The notes under the pieces are model-generated. The model was given only the letters and a program-made list of their open reading frames with translations. It searched no databases and was not told the DNA's origin. Positions 36,157 through 44,287 of a stretch of DNA of 64,000 nucleotides are shown piece by piece (within the stretch, counting starts at the first letter, position 1; the number at the start of each line of letters is the position of its first letter). The stretch is from Planctomycetota bacterium (GTDB lineage: Bacteria; Planctomycetota; Planctomycetia; Pirellulales; Lacipirellulaceae): the NCBI GenBank assembly GCA_024278955.1, contig JAJRSE010000012.1, positions 62,001-126,000 of the forward strand, given 5' to 3'. Made by a program: the position numbers and the translations under genes.

Positions 36157-37533
36157 ATGATCTCTATAGCAAGGTACCGGTCAAAACACTTTGCGGCACC
36201 GCTGGCAATCTGTTTAATTCTCGTCACAGAATTTACTGATTCTAAAAATACTTACGGACAGAGTTTCGAGAGAGAAGAAATCATCAATTTTGGATTAGAA
36301 GGAACCTTAGTATACGCTGAAGCTATCGCTCAGACTTCTGAACCGCAGGGAGAAGGTAACCACGTGATTCAGTCTAATAGCGGAGAACTGAGTGCCTTTG
36401 CAGCAGCGGTGGCAGGAAGTAGCGATTGTTGTAGCACTGCACTTGCCCAAACTTCTGGCACTGCTCAGATTCTTACGCCCATCGGTGCTTCAACATTTGT
36501 TCCTACCGTAAGTGCCGCCATGAATATTGAACTTCTGGCACAAGCCCAGAACGGTTGGGACGCTTTTGCTAGCACGCCTGGAACTGATGGGCATCCTGAT
36601 TATACTACCAACGAATCGACAGCTATTTCTCGGACGAGGTTTCAAATAGGAGGCCCTCTGACACAATATCTTTTGCATGGAACATTGTTCCTTGGTGGTT
36701 ATGGAATTGAGAGTACATCCGGTGGCGGGTATGCGTTAGTTGGCAGTCCAAGCCAAAGCATCTATCCTACGGTGTCTGCTCGAATTGGCAATTCGTTTGT
36801 TGATGCCAGATACTTAGGCGACGATACCTGGCATGTTACTGGCAACCTTCAACCAGGCGTCACGATAGACGAGGAGATAGTGGGATTAAATAACTATTAC
36901 AATTTCTCGATACCTGTCGCGGTTGGTTCAGAATTTATCTTTACTTCAGATATTACTATTGAGGGGGGGGCTACCGCTGCAGTGCCATATTATTCAGGCG
37001 GAGGGCAAGCACAACTAAACTGGAATTTTGCCGCGGCGGCGTGGGCCACGGCAACACCGCTAAGCGATGAGCCTCTATTGGGGGACGTAGATGGAGACGG
37101 TGATTCTGACATAGACGACTATCTGATTGTGATTGAAGGCCGTGGAATTAAATTTGCCGCAACATTAGCCGGCGGTGACACCAATCAGGATGGTGTTGTC
37201 GATACGACGGATATTCAAAACGTACTCACCAGCGGCAGGTTCTCTGGACTCCCTGGTGATTTCGAGGGTGACTCGACTATCGGGGGCAACGATTTTCTCG
37301 CGTGGCAACGTGGTTTTGGTACTTCTCCAAACGCTCAAATTGAGGATGGCGATGCGGATGGGAACGGTACCGTGGATTCCACCGACTTGAGTATTTGGGA
37401 AGCAGGCTTTGGGATAAACCTTCCGCCAGCGTTAAGCTCACTTACGGTATCAGTTCCTGAGCCAAGTACGGCTAGCATTCTGATTTGCCTGCTCTCTGTT
37501 GTTTGCTTTTCAAGAGCTATGTACAGTCAGTAG
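36157..37533 (+). CDS. PEP-CTERM protein with two dockerin-like repeats
   Basis: 458 residues. The N-terminal hydrophobic segment FAAPLAICLILVTEF may be a signal peptide with a late cleavage site (YGQS). Residues 40-300 are Ala/Gly/Thr-rich beta structure without a recognised family. Residues about 305-430 contain calcium-binding dockerin-like loops: GDVDGDGDSDIDDYLIV, GGDTNQDGVVDTTDIQNV, DFEGDSTIGGNDFLAWQRGF and DGDADGNGTVDSTDLSIWEAGF. The C-terminus VSVPEPSTASILICLLSVV ends in SRAMYSQ, which lacks the usual Arg cluster. It sits between the DUF1559 gene and its duplicated fragment. Confidence 0.8.
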   Translation: MISIARYRSKHFAAPLAICLILVTEFTDSKNTYGQSFEREEIINFGLEGTLVYAEAIAQTSEPQGEGNHVIQSNSGELSAFAAAVAGSSDCCSTALAQTSGTAQILTPIGASTFVPTVSAAMNIELLAQAQNGWDAFASTPGTDGHPDYTTNESTAISRTRFQIGGPLTQYLLHGTLFLGGYGIESTSGGGYALVGSPSQSIYPTVSARIGNSFVDARYLGDDTWHVTGNLQPGVTIDEEIVGLNNYYNFSIPVAVGSEFIFTSDITIEGGATAAVPYYSGGGQAQLNWNFAAAAWATATPLSDEPLLGDVDGDGDSDIDDYLIVIEGRGIKFAATLAGGDTNQDGVVDTTDIQNVLTSGRFSGLPGDFEGDSTIGGNDFLAWQRGFGTSPNAQIEDGDADGNGTVDSTDLSIWEAGFGINLPPALSSLTVSVPEPSTASILICLLSVVCFSRAMYSQ

Positions 37534-37540
37534 GAAATGG

Positions 37541-37768
37541 AATAGCCGCTTCCGTTGGGCAAGCCCAATCACTTGGATGACGATCAACGACTACTGCGGT
37601 ACGTCGCAACTCATCAATTGCAATAACGTCAACAAGCCCTACGGATTCCATCCCGGCGGAATCATTATCTCATCTGCTGACGGCAGTGTTGCATTTTATA
37701 ACCAAGACATCGACCCGAATGTGTTTGTCGCCCATGTGACAATGGCTGGCGGCGAAATTTCGCCCTGA
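37541..37768 (+). pseudogene. duplicated 3' fragment of the DUF1559 gene
   Basis: In the frame ending at the TGA at 37766-37768, the residues NSRFRWASPITWMTINDYCG to HVTMAGGEISP match the last 75 residues of the 34906-35973 gene with about 15 differences. The DNA match continues a few bases past the stop (TGATGGTGCTC). No prepilin N-terminus or own ribosome site exists; the start offered at 37499 lies inside the upstream gene in another frame. It is a remnant of a tandem duplication. Confidence 0.85.
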
Positions 37769-37830
37769 TGGTGCTCGGTTGCTGCATCGGGTAAGATCTC
37801 CGTGGTGCTTCAAGGCTTAGAATTGAGGTA

Positions 37831-37903
37831 ATCATAGCCCGACGCGTAAGCGAGGGATGCTGCGGACACCAGCTTCTTCCTCGCTTACGCGTCGGGTTAT
37901 GAT
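37831..37903. repeat. palindrome ATCATAGCCCGACGCG...
   Basis: A 25-base arm at 37831-37855 (starting ATCATAGCCCGACGCG) is inverted with one G-T type mismatch at 37879-37903, around a 23-base loop. The core CGACGCGTAAGCGAGG is exact in both arms. It lies between the DUF1559 remnant and the endonuclease/phosphatase gene. Confidence 0.75.
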
Positions 37904-37981
37904 TTCTGAAGCCAACCCCATTTCCTCGGCTTGGTAATGCTCATACTCTGAGTGCCGCAATGCTTGCTTCTAGGAGATCCA

Positions 37982-39019
37982 GTGAACCGTTTTGATCGAA
38001 AGCTTTTGATTGCTCTTTTAGCGGCGATTGCTTTTGTGTCGATTGCCTTCGCGTCTTCTCAGCAGACGGTTGCCGAGACACCGCTGCGTATTGTGACTTT
38101 CAATGCCGAGATACTCACCGCCCCGGGGGTTCGTGCCGGAAAGTTGCAGAAATTCCGTTGGGATACCGCACGAAGAGCCCAGTTCGAGCGGGTGGCTGCG
38201 GTGATCGAAGGCCTCAACCCCGATGTTTTGAATCTTGTCGAGGTCACGTCTCGCGAAGGGGTCGATTACCTTGTGAAGATTTTGCACGAAAAAGGAATGA
38301 CGGATTACCGCGGTTACCACATCGACAGCAACGACGGTTTTACGAGCATGGATGTGGCGCTCATCAGCAAGATTGCGCCCGACAAAGTCGATGGTCAATC
38401 AATCCGAACTTTTTATTCCAAGCGAGACGACCCTACTTGGCGGCAGAGTTATCGAGCCAAGGGTCGTAGCGGCAGCAATAGCACAGGCATTTCGCGACAT
38501 GCGGTTTATCTGCTAACGGTCGGCAATTTTAAGCTAGGTTTCCTTGGACTGCATCTCAAGTCGAACCCGAGCAGCGATTCGGCGAATGCCACGCGGACCG
38601 CCCAGGCCGAGGTTGCCAAGCGAATTATTCATCAGGAGATTGTCGGCCGAGGTTACTTGCCGATCGTCCTCGGCGACATCAACGATTACGACCCCGACGT
38701 GCCCGATCGCGATGAAACGCGCGACACCATGACGACGGTTTTACAGACGCTCAAGAATTTTGATACCGAGCAGCCGGGCTCCGAGCTTGAGAATGTCGCG
38801 AAGTTGATGCCTCGTCAGGCAGACCGTTACACTTCGTTCTGGGATCGCAACGAAAACGGCGTTCGCGATCCCTACGACGTTTTCACCATGATCGACCATA
38901 TCCTGCTGCCTACCGAGCTGATGCCGCACGTCAAACGGGCCTTTATTTTCCATAGCGTCGCCCTCGAAACTTCTGATCACCGTCCGGTCGTAGTTGACCT
39001 TGTTTTGCCATCGCGTTAG
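37982..39019 (+). CDS. exported endonuclease/exonuclease/phosphatase-family protein
   Basis: 345 residues from GTG 37982, chosen because AGGAG lies five bases upstream and a signal peptide follows at once (LLIALLAAIAFVSIAFASS). The EEP fold is visible: LRIVTFNAEIL (Asn), NPDVLNLVEVTSREG (metal-binding Glu), GFLGLHLKSNPSS (catalytic His), PIVLGDINDYD (Asp and Asn), and the final SDHRPVVVDLVLP (Asp-His). It probably hydrolyses phosphodiesters in DNA, RNA or lipid head groups outside the cytoplasm. Next to nucleoside genes, an extracellular nuclease that supplies nucleosides is an attractive inference. Confidence 0.85.
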   Translation: MNRFDRKLLIALLAAIAFVSIAFASSQQTVAETPLRIVTFNAEILTAPGVRAGKLQKFRWDTARRAQFERVAAVIEGLNPDVLNLVEVTSREGVDYLVKILHEKGMTDYRGYHIDSNDGFTSMDVALISKIAPDKVDGQSIRTFYSKRDDPTWRQSYRAKGRSGSNSTGISRHAVYLLTVGNFKLGFLGLHLKSNPSSDSANATRTAQAEVAKRIIHQEIVGRGYLPIVLGDINDYDPDVPDRDETRDTMTTVLQTLKNFDTEQPGSELENVAKLMPRQADRYTSFWDRNENGVRDPYDVFTMIDHILLPTELMPHVKRAFIFHSVALETSDHRPVVVDLVLPSR

Positions 39020-39062
39020 AACCCTTCGATTTACATTTCCTAGAGAAGACTCAAGAGTAGAA

Positions 39063-39779
39063 ATGACGATTGTTTCAAAAATTGACCACGCCGTCTTACT
39101 GCCGACACAAACCGACAAAGATTTACGTACGGCATGCCGAATGTGCCTGGAAATTCAAGTCGCAAGCGTCTGCGTCAAACCTTCGATGGTCACGCTCGTC
39201 AGCGAGCTGCTCGCCGGTTCTAACGTGTTGCCTAGCACGGTTATCGGTTTTCCGCATGGCGGTACAACAACCGCGACCAAGGTTTACGAAACCCAGCTTG
39301 CCTGCCAACAGGGTGCCCGCGAGGTCGATATGGTGGTCAACCTAGGTCGTGTTCTGGCCGCAGATTGGCAGTACGTTGGCGAAGAGATCTGCCAGGTCGT
39401 TGCCGCAGCAAAATCTTTAGGGGCAATCACAAAAGTCATTTTCGAGACGGGGCTCCTCCCTGACGATTCGCTGAAAATACGCCTTTGCGAGCTAAGCGAA
39501 GCCGCCGGGGCTGCTTTTGTAAAAACCTCGACTGGTTTCGGATACCTCAAGTCGCATGACGGATCGTTACGAGCTACCGGAGCTACCGAACACGATATCC
39601 GTTTGATGTGTGAGCATACTAGCGACCGTGTTCAAGTGAAAGCTTCAGGCGGCATTCGCACTTTTGCCGATGCCGAGCGATTTGCTGCGATCGGAGCCAC
39701 CCGGCTCGGCACTAGCGGTACGCTAGTAATTGCCGAGGGCGAAAAAGGCCACTCAATCGACAGTAAAGAAGCCTACTGA
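39063..39779 (+). CDS. deoC: deoxyribose-phosphate aldolase
   Basis: 238 residues from ATG 39063; the earlier frame start at 38994 lies inside the preceding gene. It cleaves 2-deoxyribose-5-phosphate to glyceraldehyde-3-phosphate and acetaldehyde. Family marks: KIDHAVLLPTQT, VASVCVKPSMV, VIGFPHGGTTTATKV, REVDMVVNLGRV, KVIFETGLL, the Schiff-base Lys in AAFVKTSTGFG, and VQVKASGGIRTFADA with the second catalytic Lys. It lies 43 bases after the EEP gene and 79 bases before the first PNP. Confidence 0.94.
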   Translation: MTIVSKIDHAVLLPTQTDKDLRTACRMCLEIQVASVCVKPSMVTLVSELLAGSNVLPSTVIGFPHGGTTTATKVYETQLACQQGAREVDMVVNLGRVLAADWQYVGEEICQVVAAAKSLGAITKVIFETGLLPDDSLKIRLCELSEAAGAAFVKTSTGFGYLKSHDGSLRATGATEHDIRLMCEHTSDRVQVKASGGIRTFADAERFAAIGATRLGTSGTLVIAEGEKGHSIDSKEAY

Positions 39780-39858
39780 TTTTTCCAATTCCTAACCCCA
39801 TCCGATGGTGCCGTCCGATAGGACGAACGCCTACCACAAAACGAAACCTCAGCAGACC

Positions 39859-40692
39859 ATGCAAGAACTCTACGAAAAAATCCAAGCCGCCACCGTTGCG
39901 ATCCAAAAACAGTGGGGCGAAAAACCAAAAGTTGGAATCATCCTCGGCACCGGGCTTGGAAGCTTTGCCGACCAGATTGAATCTCCTGTCACGATCGACT
40001 ACCAAGACATCCCCCACTTCCCGCGGTCCACTGTCGTCGGCCATCGTGGCCGTTTGGTTTGTGGACAGTTGGAGGGAGTGCCAATTGTTGCGATGGAAGG
40101 TCGCTTCCATCAGTACGAAGGCTACTCACTGCAAGAGATCACGCTTCCGGTGCGAGTGATGAAAGCCCTGGGGGCCGATCTGATGATGGTCACTCAGGCT
40201 GTCGGCGGCATGAATCCGCTCTATCAACCGGGCGAAGTCATGATTCTTGATGACCACATCAATCTGATGGGCGCCAATCCGTTAGTCGGTCTCAACGACG
40301 ACCGTCTCGGTGTCCGTTTTCCTGACATGTCTGCTCCCTATACGCCAGAGCTTATCGAGGTTGGCCTCGAAGTCGCCCGCAAAGAAAACTTCGTCGCCCA
40401 TCGGGGCGTCATGGTTGCTGTGACGGGGCCGAATTTGGAAACTCGGGCCGAGTATCGCTTCCTGCGGTTGATTGGCGCCGATGTCGTTGGGATGTCGACG
40501 GTTCCCGAGGTGATCGTCGCGGTGCATAGCGGCTTACGCGTTTTCGGCGTCTCGGTGATTTCCGACATGTGCTTGCCCGATGCTCTCGAACCAGCCAACG
40601 TCGAAGAAATTATCGCCGTGGCTGCCTCCGCCGAACCAAAACTACGCTCCCTTCTCCTTGGAGTATTAGCCCACGAAGCCAAGAAAGGTTAA
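39859..40692 (+). CDS. purine nucleoside phosphorylase, copy 1 (Asp at the base-recognition site)
   Basis: 277 residues of the trimeric PNP/MTAP family. Start ATG 39859 is chosen by alignment with the second copy. Motifs: VGIILGTGLGSFAD (phosphate loop), GHRGRLVCGQLEG, EGRFHQYEGYS, VTQAVGGMNPLY, GPNLETRAEYRFLR (Glu that binds N1/N7 region), VGMSTVPEVIVAVHSG and GVSVISDMCLPDAL. Asp236 aligns with Asn243 of human PNP; Asp at that site favours 6-amino purines in engineered PNP and occurs in MTA phosphorylases. It may therefore prefer adenosine-type substrates. Followed by a repeat element and a paralogue. Confidence 0.9.
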   Translation: MQELYEKIQAATVAIQKQWGEKPKVGIILGTGLGSFADQIESPVTIDYQDIPHFPRSTVVGHRGRLVCGQLEGVPIVAMEGRFHQYEGYSLQEITLPVRVMKALGADLMMVTQAVGGMNPLYQPGEVMILDDHINLMGANPLVGLNDDRLGVRFPDMSAPYTPELIEVGLEVARKENFVAHRGVMVAVTGPNLETRAEYRFLRLIGADVVGMSTVPEVIVAVHSGLRVFGVSVISDMCLPDALEPANVEEIIAVAASAEPKLRSLLLGVLAHEAKKG

Positions 40693-40709
40693 TGCCAAAT
40701 TTTTCTACA

Positions 40710-40909
40710 GCCTAATGCTACAACGCTAGGTTGAACCACAACGACACGACGGGCACAACGAAAAGGAGCTAGGGTTTCAATGATTTTTCCTCGACCAACA
40801 GGTTGACATGTTGTTTCCTGAAAAATGCCTACCCAACAAAACACCGTTCCTTATTCGTTTGTCCTAGTTTTTTGCTATGACGTGGTGTTCGTCCTGTCGT
40901 CTTGGTTTT
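40710..40909. repeat. dispersed intergenic element, copy B
   Basis: GCCTAATGCTACAACGCTA (40710-40728) and the block 40789-40909 match copy A at 14252-14410, the second part in inverted orientation. Copy B itself has inverted ends: GAACCACAACGACACGACGG near 40733 against GTGTTCGTCCTGTCGTCTTGG near 40884-40905. AGCCTAA at its left edge (40709) recurs at about 40928. It separates the two PNP genes. Confidence 0.7.
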
Positions 40910-40947
40910 AATAACTTTTCTCGATAGCCTAACATTTCCTCCCCTCT

Positions 40948-41775
40948 ATGCTCCAACTCTCACAGCAAATCGAAGCCTCTGCCGCTGCGGTCAAGCACCG
41001 CTGGGCTGTCACGCCTCGTGTAGGGATTATACTTGGCTCGGGTCTCGGCGATTTGGCCGACCTCATTGAGGTAGAGCAAATGATCGCCTATTCCGACATT
41101 CCCCATTTCTCCCACGTTTCAGCTCAAGGCCATCGTGGCCGACTCGTTTGTGGAGACATCGCTGGCGTATCCGTGGTTGCCTTTCAAGGTCGATTTCATC
41201 TTTACGAAGGACACACGCCCCAGCAAACGGCGTTTCCTGTTCGATTGGTACAATCGTTAGGCGCCGACACGTTGATGGTTTTCAATGCCGCTGGCGGGTT
41301 GAACCCTTCTTATGCGGTAGGCGATTTAATGTTGATTGAAGATCAAATCAATTTTATGTTTGCTAACCCGCTGGTCGGCATCAATGACGATCGCCTTGGG
41401 CCTAGGTTTCCTGATATGTCGGAGCCCTTCGACCCGCAGCTTGGCGAGATGGCCGTTGAGGTTGCCCGTCGAGAGGAATTTATTCTCCACCGTGGTGTCT
41501 ACACGTCGATGTTAGGCCCCACTTACGAGACGCGAGCTGAGTATCGTATGCTACGGCGTCTGGGTGGCGACGCAGTGGGTATGTCGACCGTTCCCGAAGT
41601 TCTTGCCGCTCGCCATGCGGGTATACGAGTGCTTGGGGTCTCGACGATCACCAATGTCGGCCTCCCCGACGCCTTGGGCAAAACAACCGGACACGCAGTG
41701 CTCGAAGTAGCTGCGGCAGCTACCGAAAAGCTTGCTAGAATCATTCAGGGCGTAGTTGCAGGGATTTCACCATGA
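40948..41775 (+). CDS. purine nucleoside phosphorylase, copy 2 (Asn at the base-recognition site)
   Basis: 275 residues, clearly a paralogue of copy 1. Motifs: VGIILGSGLGDLADLIE, GHRGRLVCGDIAG, QGRFHLYEGHTPQ, FNAAGGLNPSYAVGDLM, GPTYETRAEYRMLRRLG, VGMSTVPEVLAARHAG and GVSTITNVGLPDAL. Asn236 matches human PNP Asn243, so inosine and guanosine are the expected substrates. It releases the base and ribose-1-phosphate. The stop codon overlaps the thymidine phosphorylase start (ATGA), which implies coupled translation. Confidence 0.92.
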   Translation: MLQLSQQIEASAAAVKHRWAVTPRVGIILGSGLGDLADLIEVEQMIAYSDIPHFSHVSAQGHRGRLVCGDIAGVSVVAFQGRFHLYEGHTPQQTAFPVRLVQSLGADTLMVFNAAGGLNPSYAVGDLMLIEDQINFMFANPLVGINDDRLGPRFPDMSEPFDPQLGEMAVEVARREEFILHRGVYTSMLGPTYETRAEYRMLRRLGGDAVGMSTVPEVLAARHAGIRVLGVSTITNVGLPDALGKTTGHAVLEVAAAATEKLARIIQGVVAGISP

Positions 41776-43109
41776 ATCCAGTTTGGACCCTCGAAAAAAA
41801 GCGAGATGCTGCGGAGCTCTCCGACGCGGAGATCGGCCACTTTATCGCCGGCTACGCCGCAGGCGATATTCCCGACTACCAGATGTCGGCCCTCGCCATG
41901 GCAATTTTTTTGCAGGGAATGACGCCTGCCGAAACGGCATCGCTAACCGAGCACATGCTCGCCTCGGGGGTGACGTTCAAATGGCCTAATGACGGGTTGC
42001 CGAAGGTCGATAAACATTCCACCGGAGGCATCGGCGACAAAGTTTCGTTGGTTCTTGCCCCGATGCTCGCTTGCTGTGGATTGCAGGTGCCGATGATTTC
42101 GGGCCGTGGCTTGGGCGCGACGGGAGGCACACTCGATAAGCTGGAGTCGATTTTCGGTTTCCGTACCGACCTGACAATGGGGGAAATAGTCCAAGTCGTC
42201 GACAAGGTCGGTTGCGTCATTACCGGGGCAACTGCCGATCTCGTGCCAGCCGACCACAAACTTTACGCCCTTCGCGACGTTACGGCTACGGTTCCTTCGA
42301 TCCCTCTAATTACCGCCAGCATCATGAGCAAAAAACTGGCCGAGGGGCTCGACGCTTTGGTACTTGATGTAAAATTCGGGAGTGGGGCTTTTATGAAAAC
42401 CCTGGAGTCCGCCCGCGAGTTGGCTCAGTCTTTGGTCGAGACGGGCAATCGGATGGGCGTTAAAACTACGGCACTGCTAACCGACATGAACCAGCCGCTG
42501 GGCCGCATGGTGGGCAACGCCGTCGAGGTTGACGAAGCGGTCGCCGCCCTGGAAGGCAGCGGCCCTGCGGACCTGATGGAAGTTACGCTTGCGCTCGGAA
42601 CTGAGCTGCTTCTCTCGGTTTCGAGTGACAGCAAAAATCCCCCTCCCTCGCAGAGAGGGGATAGGGGAGGGTTTGTAGCGGCAGCCAATTTAGCTCGCAA
42701 GCAACTCCAAGAAACAATCAACTCAGGCAAGGCGCGAGAAAAATTCGCAGAAATGGTAGCCGCCCAAGGTGGCAACCTCGATATTCCGCGCCCGGTGGCT
42801 CCCAAAAGCGAGATCTTGGCAACCCAATCAGGCTACGTCGCTTCGATCGATGCCGAGCAACTTGGCCAAGCCGTGATCGCAATGCACGGCGGTCGCCGCC
42901 AACTGGGCGATAAGCTAGACCATTCGACCGGTTTTGAAATGCAAGTCCGGCTTGGCGATCACGTCGACGTTGGCCAACCGCTTGCTTTCGTTTATGTTCC
43001 GAAAGAGTGTAGCAATGAAGGTAAGGCAAAAGTGGCCAAGGCGATTCATCTTGACGAAGAATTTCCGACCGTTGGCGACTTGGTTATGAATTGCACGGTT
43101 GATATCTGA
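41772..43109 (+). CDS. deoA: thymidine/pyrimidine-nucleoside phosphorylase with a repeat-derived insertion
   Basis: 445 residues. Motifs: DYQMSALAMAIFLQGMT, the signature-region KVDKHSTGGIGDKVSLVLAP (phosphate and catalytic His), MISGRGLGATGGTLDKLESI, VPADHKLYALRDVTATV and SIMSKKLAEGLDALVLDVK. It phosphorolyses thymidine, deoxyuridine or uridine. At about residues 285-303 family members go straight from the ALGTELL helix to an A...A..L segment; here SDSKNPPPSQRGDRGGFV is inserted, encoded by a palindromic G/C-rich repeat at 42635-42675. The frame is preserved, so the protein is probably still made. Confidence 0.9.
   Translation: MNPVWTLEKKRDAAELSDAEIGHFIAGYAAGDIPDYQMSALAMAIFLQGMTPAETASLTEHMLASGVTFKWPNDGLPKVDKHSTGGIGDKVSLVLAPMLACCGLQVPMISGRGLGATGGTLDKLESIFGFRTDLTMGEIVQVVDKVGCVITGATADLVPADHKLYALRDVTATVPSIPLITASIMSKKLAEGLDALVLDVKFGSGAFMKTLESARELAQSLVETGNRMGVKTTALLTDMNQPLGRMVGNAVEVDEAVAALEGSGPADLMEVTLALGTELLLSVSSDSKNPPPSQRGDRGGFVAAANLARKQLQETINSGKAREKFAEMVAAQGGNLDIPRPVAPKSEILATQSGYVASIDAEQLGQAVIAMHGGRRQLGDKLDHSTGFEMQVRLGDHVDVGQPLAFVYVPKECSNEGKAKVAKAIHLDEEFPTVGDLVMNCTVDI
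42635..42675. repeat. REP-like palindrome inserted inside deoA
   Basis: CCCCCTCCCTCGCAGAGAGG followed by GGATAGGGGAGGGTTT: CCCTCCC pairs with GGGAGGG and an inner CCCTC pairs with GAGGG. This composition differs sharply from the surrounding coding sequence and looks like intergenic repeats of environmental bacteria. Its length plus flanks is a multiple of three, which keeps deoA open. Confidence 0.7.
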
Positions 43110-43139
43110 AGAATTCCCCAAAAGCGTGAAGAGATTGAC

Positions 43140-43547
43140 ATGATACTGGAACCGCAACTCCAGCAGCTGCTGATCGAAAAATCGGTGGCCGCTCGTGACC
43201 GCGCCTATGCCCCCTACTCGAAATTCCAGGTAGGCGCGGCCGTACTTGCCGAGGATGGGACAATTGTTTCTGGGGCGAATGTCGAGAACGCTTCGTTTGG
43301 CTTGTCGCTTTGCGCCGAGCGGGTGGCCGCCGCAGGGGCGGTCGCTGCGGGACACCAAAACTTAGCAGCGATTGCAATCGCGACCTGTGGAGCCGCTGCT
43401 CCCTGTGGGGCGTGTCGGCAGTTTTTGGCTGAGTTTGGCCCCGAAATGGTCGTGCTGCTTGTTGATGCCGACGGGCCAGAAAACGTACGCGAAACCACGC
43501 TGAAGAATCTTTTGCCCGAGCAATTTCACTTGGATTCGATGCGGTAA
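43140..43547 (+). CDS. cdd: cytidine deaminase
   Basis: 135 residues, the size of homotetrameric Cdd. Motifs: RAYAPYSKFQVGAAVLAEDG, GANVENASFGLSLCAERVA (zinc Cys and catalytic Glu) and PCGACRQFLAEFG (two zinc Cys). It converts cytidine and deoxycytidine to uridine and deoxyuridine, feeding the upstream pyrimidine phosphorylase. It lies 30 bases after deoA in the same direction, hence probably one operon. Confidence 0.95.
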   Translation: MILEPQLQQLLIEKSVAARDRAYAPYSKFQVGAAVLAEDGTIVSGANVENASFGLSLCAERVAAAGAVAAGHQNLAAIAIATCGAAAPCGACRQFLAEFGPEMVVLLVDADGPENVRETTLKNLLPEQFHLDSMR

Positions 43548-43590
43548 TCGGCGTCAGGAAAGTTGAACCACGGCAGACCCTGGGTAAGGG

Positions 43591-44142
43591 CTATCGTTGA
43601 TTCATCGAAAGTGCCGCGTGTTCTTCTAGGTCGTTCTGTTCTAACGCGGCTAAGTAGGGGAGGTTTCGGTACATATCTTCGTAGTCGAGTCCGTAGCCGA
43701 CTACGAATTCGTCGGGGATATCGAATGCGGCGAAGTCGGGTGTATAGTCGACTTCGACGCGGCCTTCTTTTTTCAGCAGCACAGCTGAGCGGATCGAGCT
43801 AGGCTCGAACTCATGCATTTTCTCGATCACTCGAGTTAGCGTGTGTCCAGTGTCAAAAATGTCGTCAACCAAAAGCACATCCCGGTTCGAGATATCGATC
43901 ATCAATTCCGAATTGATAATCAGGTCGCCTCGCTCGGTGGTCGCGCCGCGGTAGCTACTGGCTTGGATTACGCCGACACGCATCGGCAGTTGAATTAAAC
44001 GAATGAGATCGGCCATCAGCACAACGCTGCCGGTAAGCACGCCCACGATCGTCAGATGCCGACCTTCATAGGCCAATTCAATTTGTCGCGCCATTCCTGC
44101 AACGCCGTCATGCAAAGCTTTTTCGTCGAGCAAAATTTTCAT
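43591..44142 (-). CDS. hpt: hypoxanthine phosphoribosyltransferase
   Basis: 183 residues. PRPP-binding motif DVLLVDDIFDTGHTLTRVIE, the first-loop VGVLTGSVVLMADLIR, the flexible loop around ASSYRGATTERGD, and VVGYGLDYEDMYRNLPYLA near the C-terminus are all typical of Hpt. It salvages hypoxanthine or guanine made by the PNPs. It is convergent with cdd and followed by nupC upstream on its own strand. Confidence 0.94.
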   Translation of the reverse strand: MKILLDEKALHDGVAGMARQIELAYEGRHLTIVGVLTGSVVLMADLIRLIQLPMRVGVIQASSYRGATTERGDLIINSELMIDISNRDVLLVDDIFDTGHTLTRVIEKMHEFEPSSIRSAVLLKKEGRVEVDYTPDFAAFDIPDEFVVGYGLDYEDMYRNLPYLAALEQNDLEEHAALSMNQR

Positions 44143-44287
44143 AAGTTTATGTTTTGTAGGTGATTTTTTTGGACAAGATCCACTGGATAAAGAACAGGAG
44201 GAATTGAGGAATCTTGAAAGGCACGAAAAACCTGAACGCTAAAGTTTCCAGCCTAAAAACTTGCAATCAGAAGCTAACAGCCTACTA

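Noticed and set aside
37499-37540. Start of the DUF1559 fragment inside the upstream gene
   Set aside because: The residues before the homologous part come from the 3' end of the PEP-CTERM gene in another frame; the fragment has no independent start.
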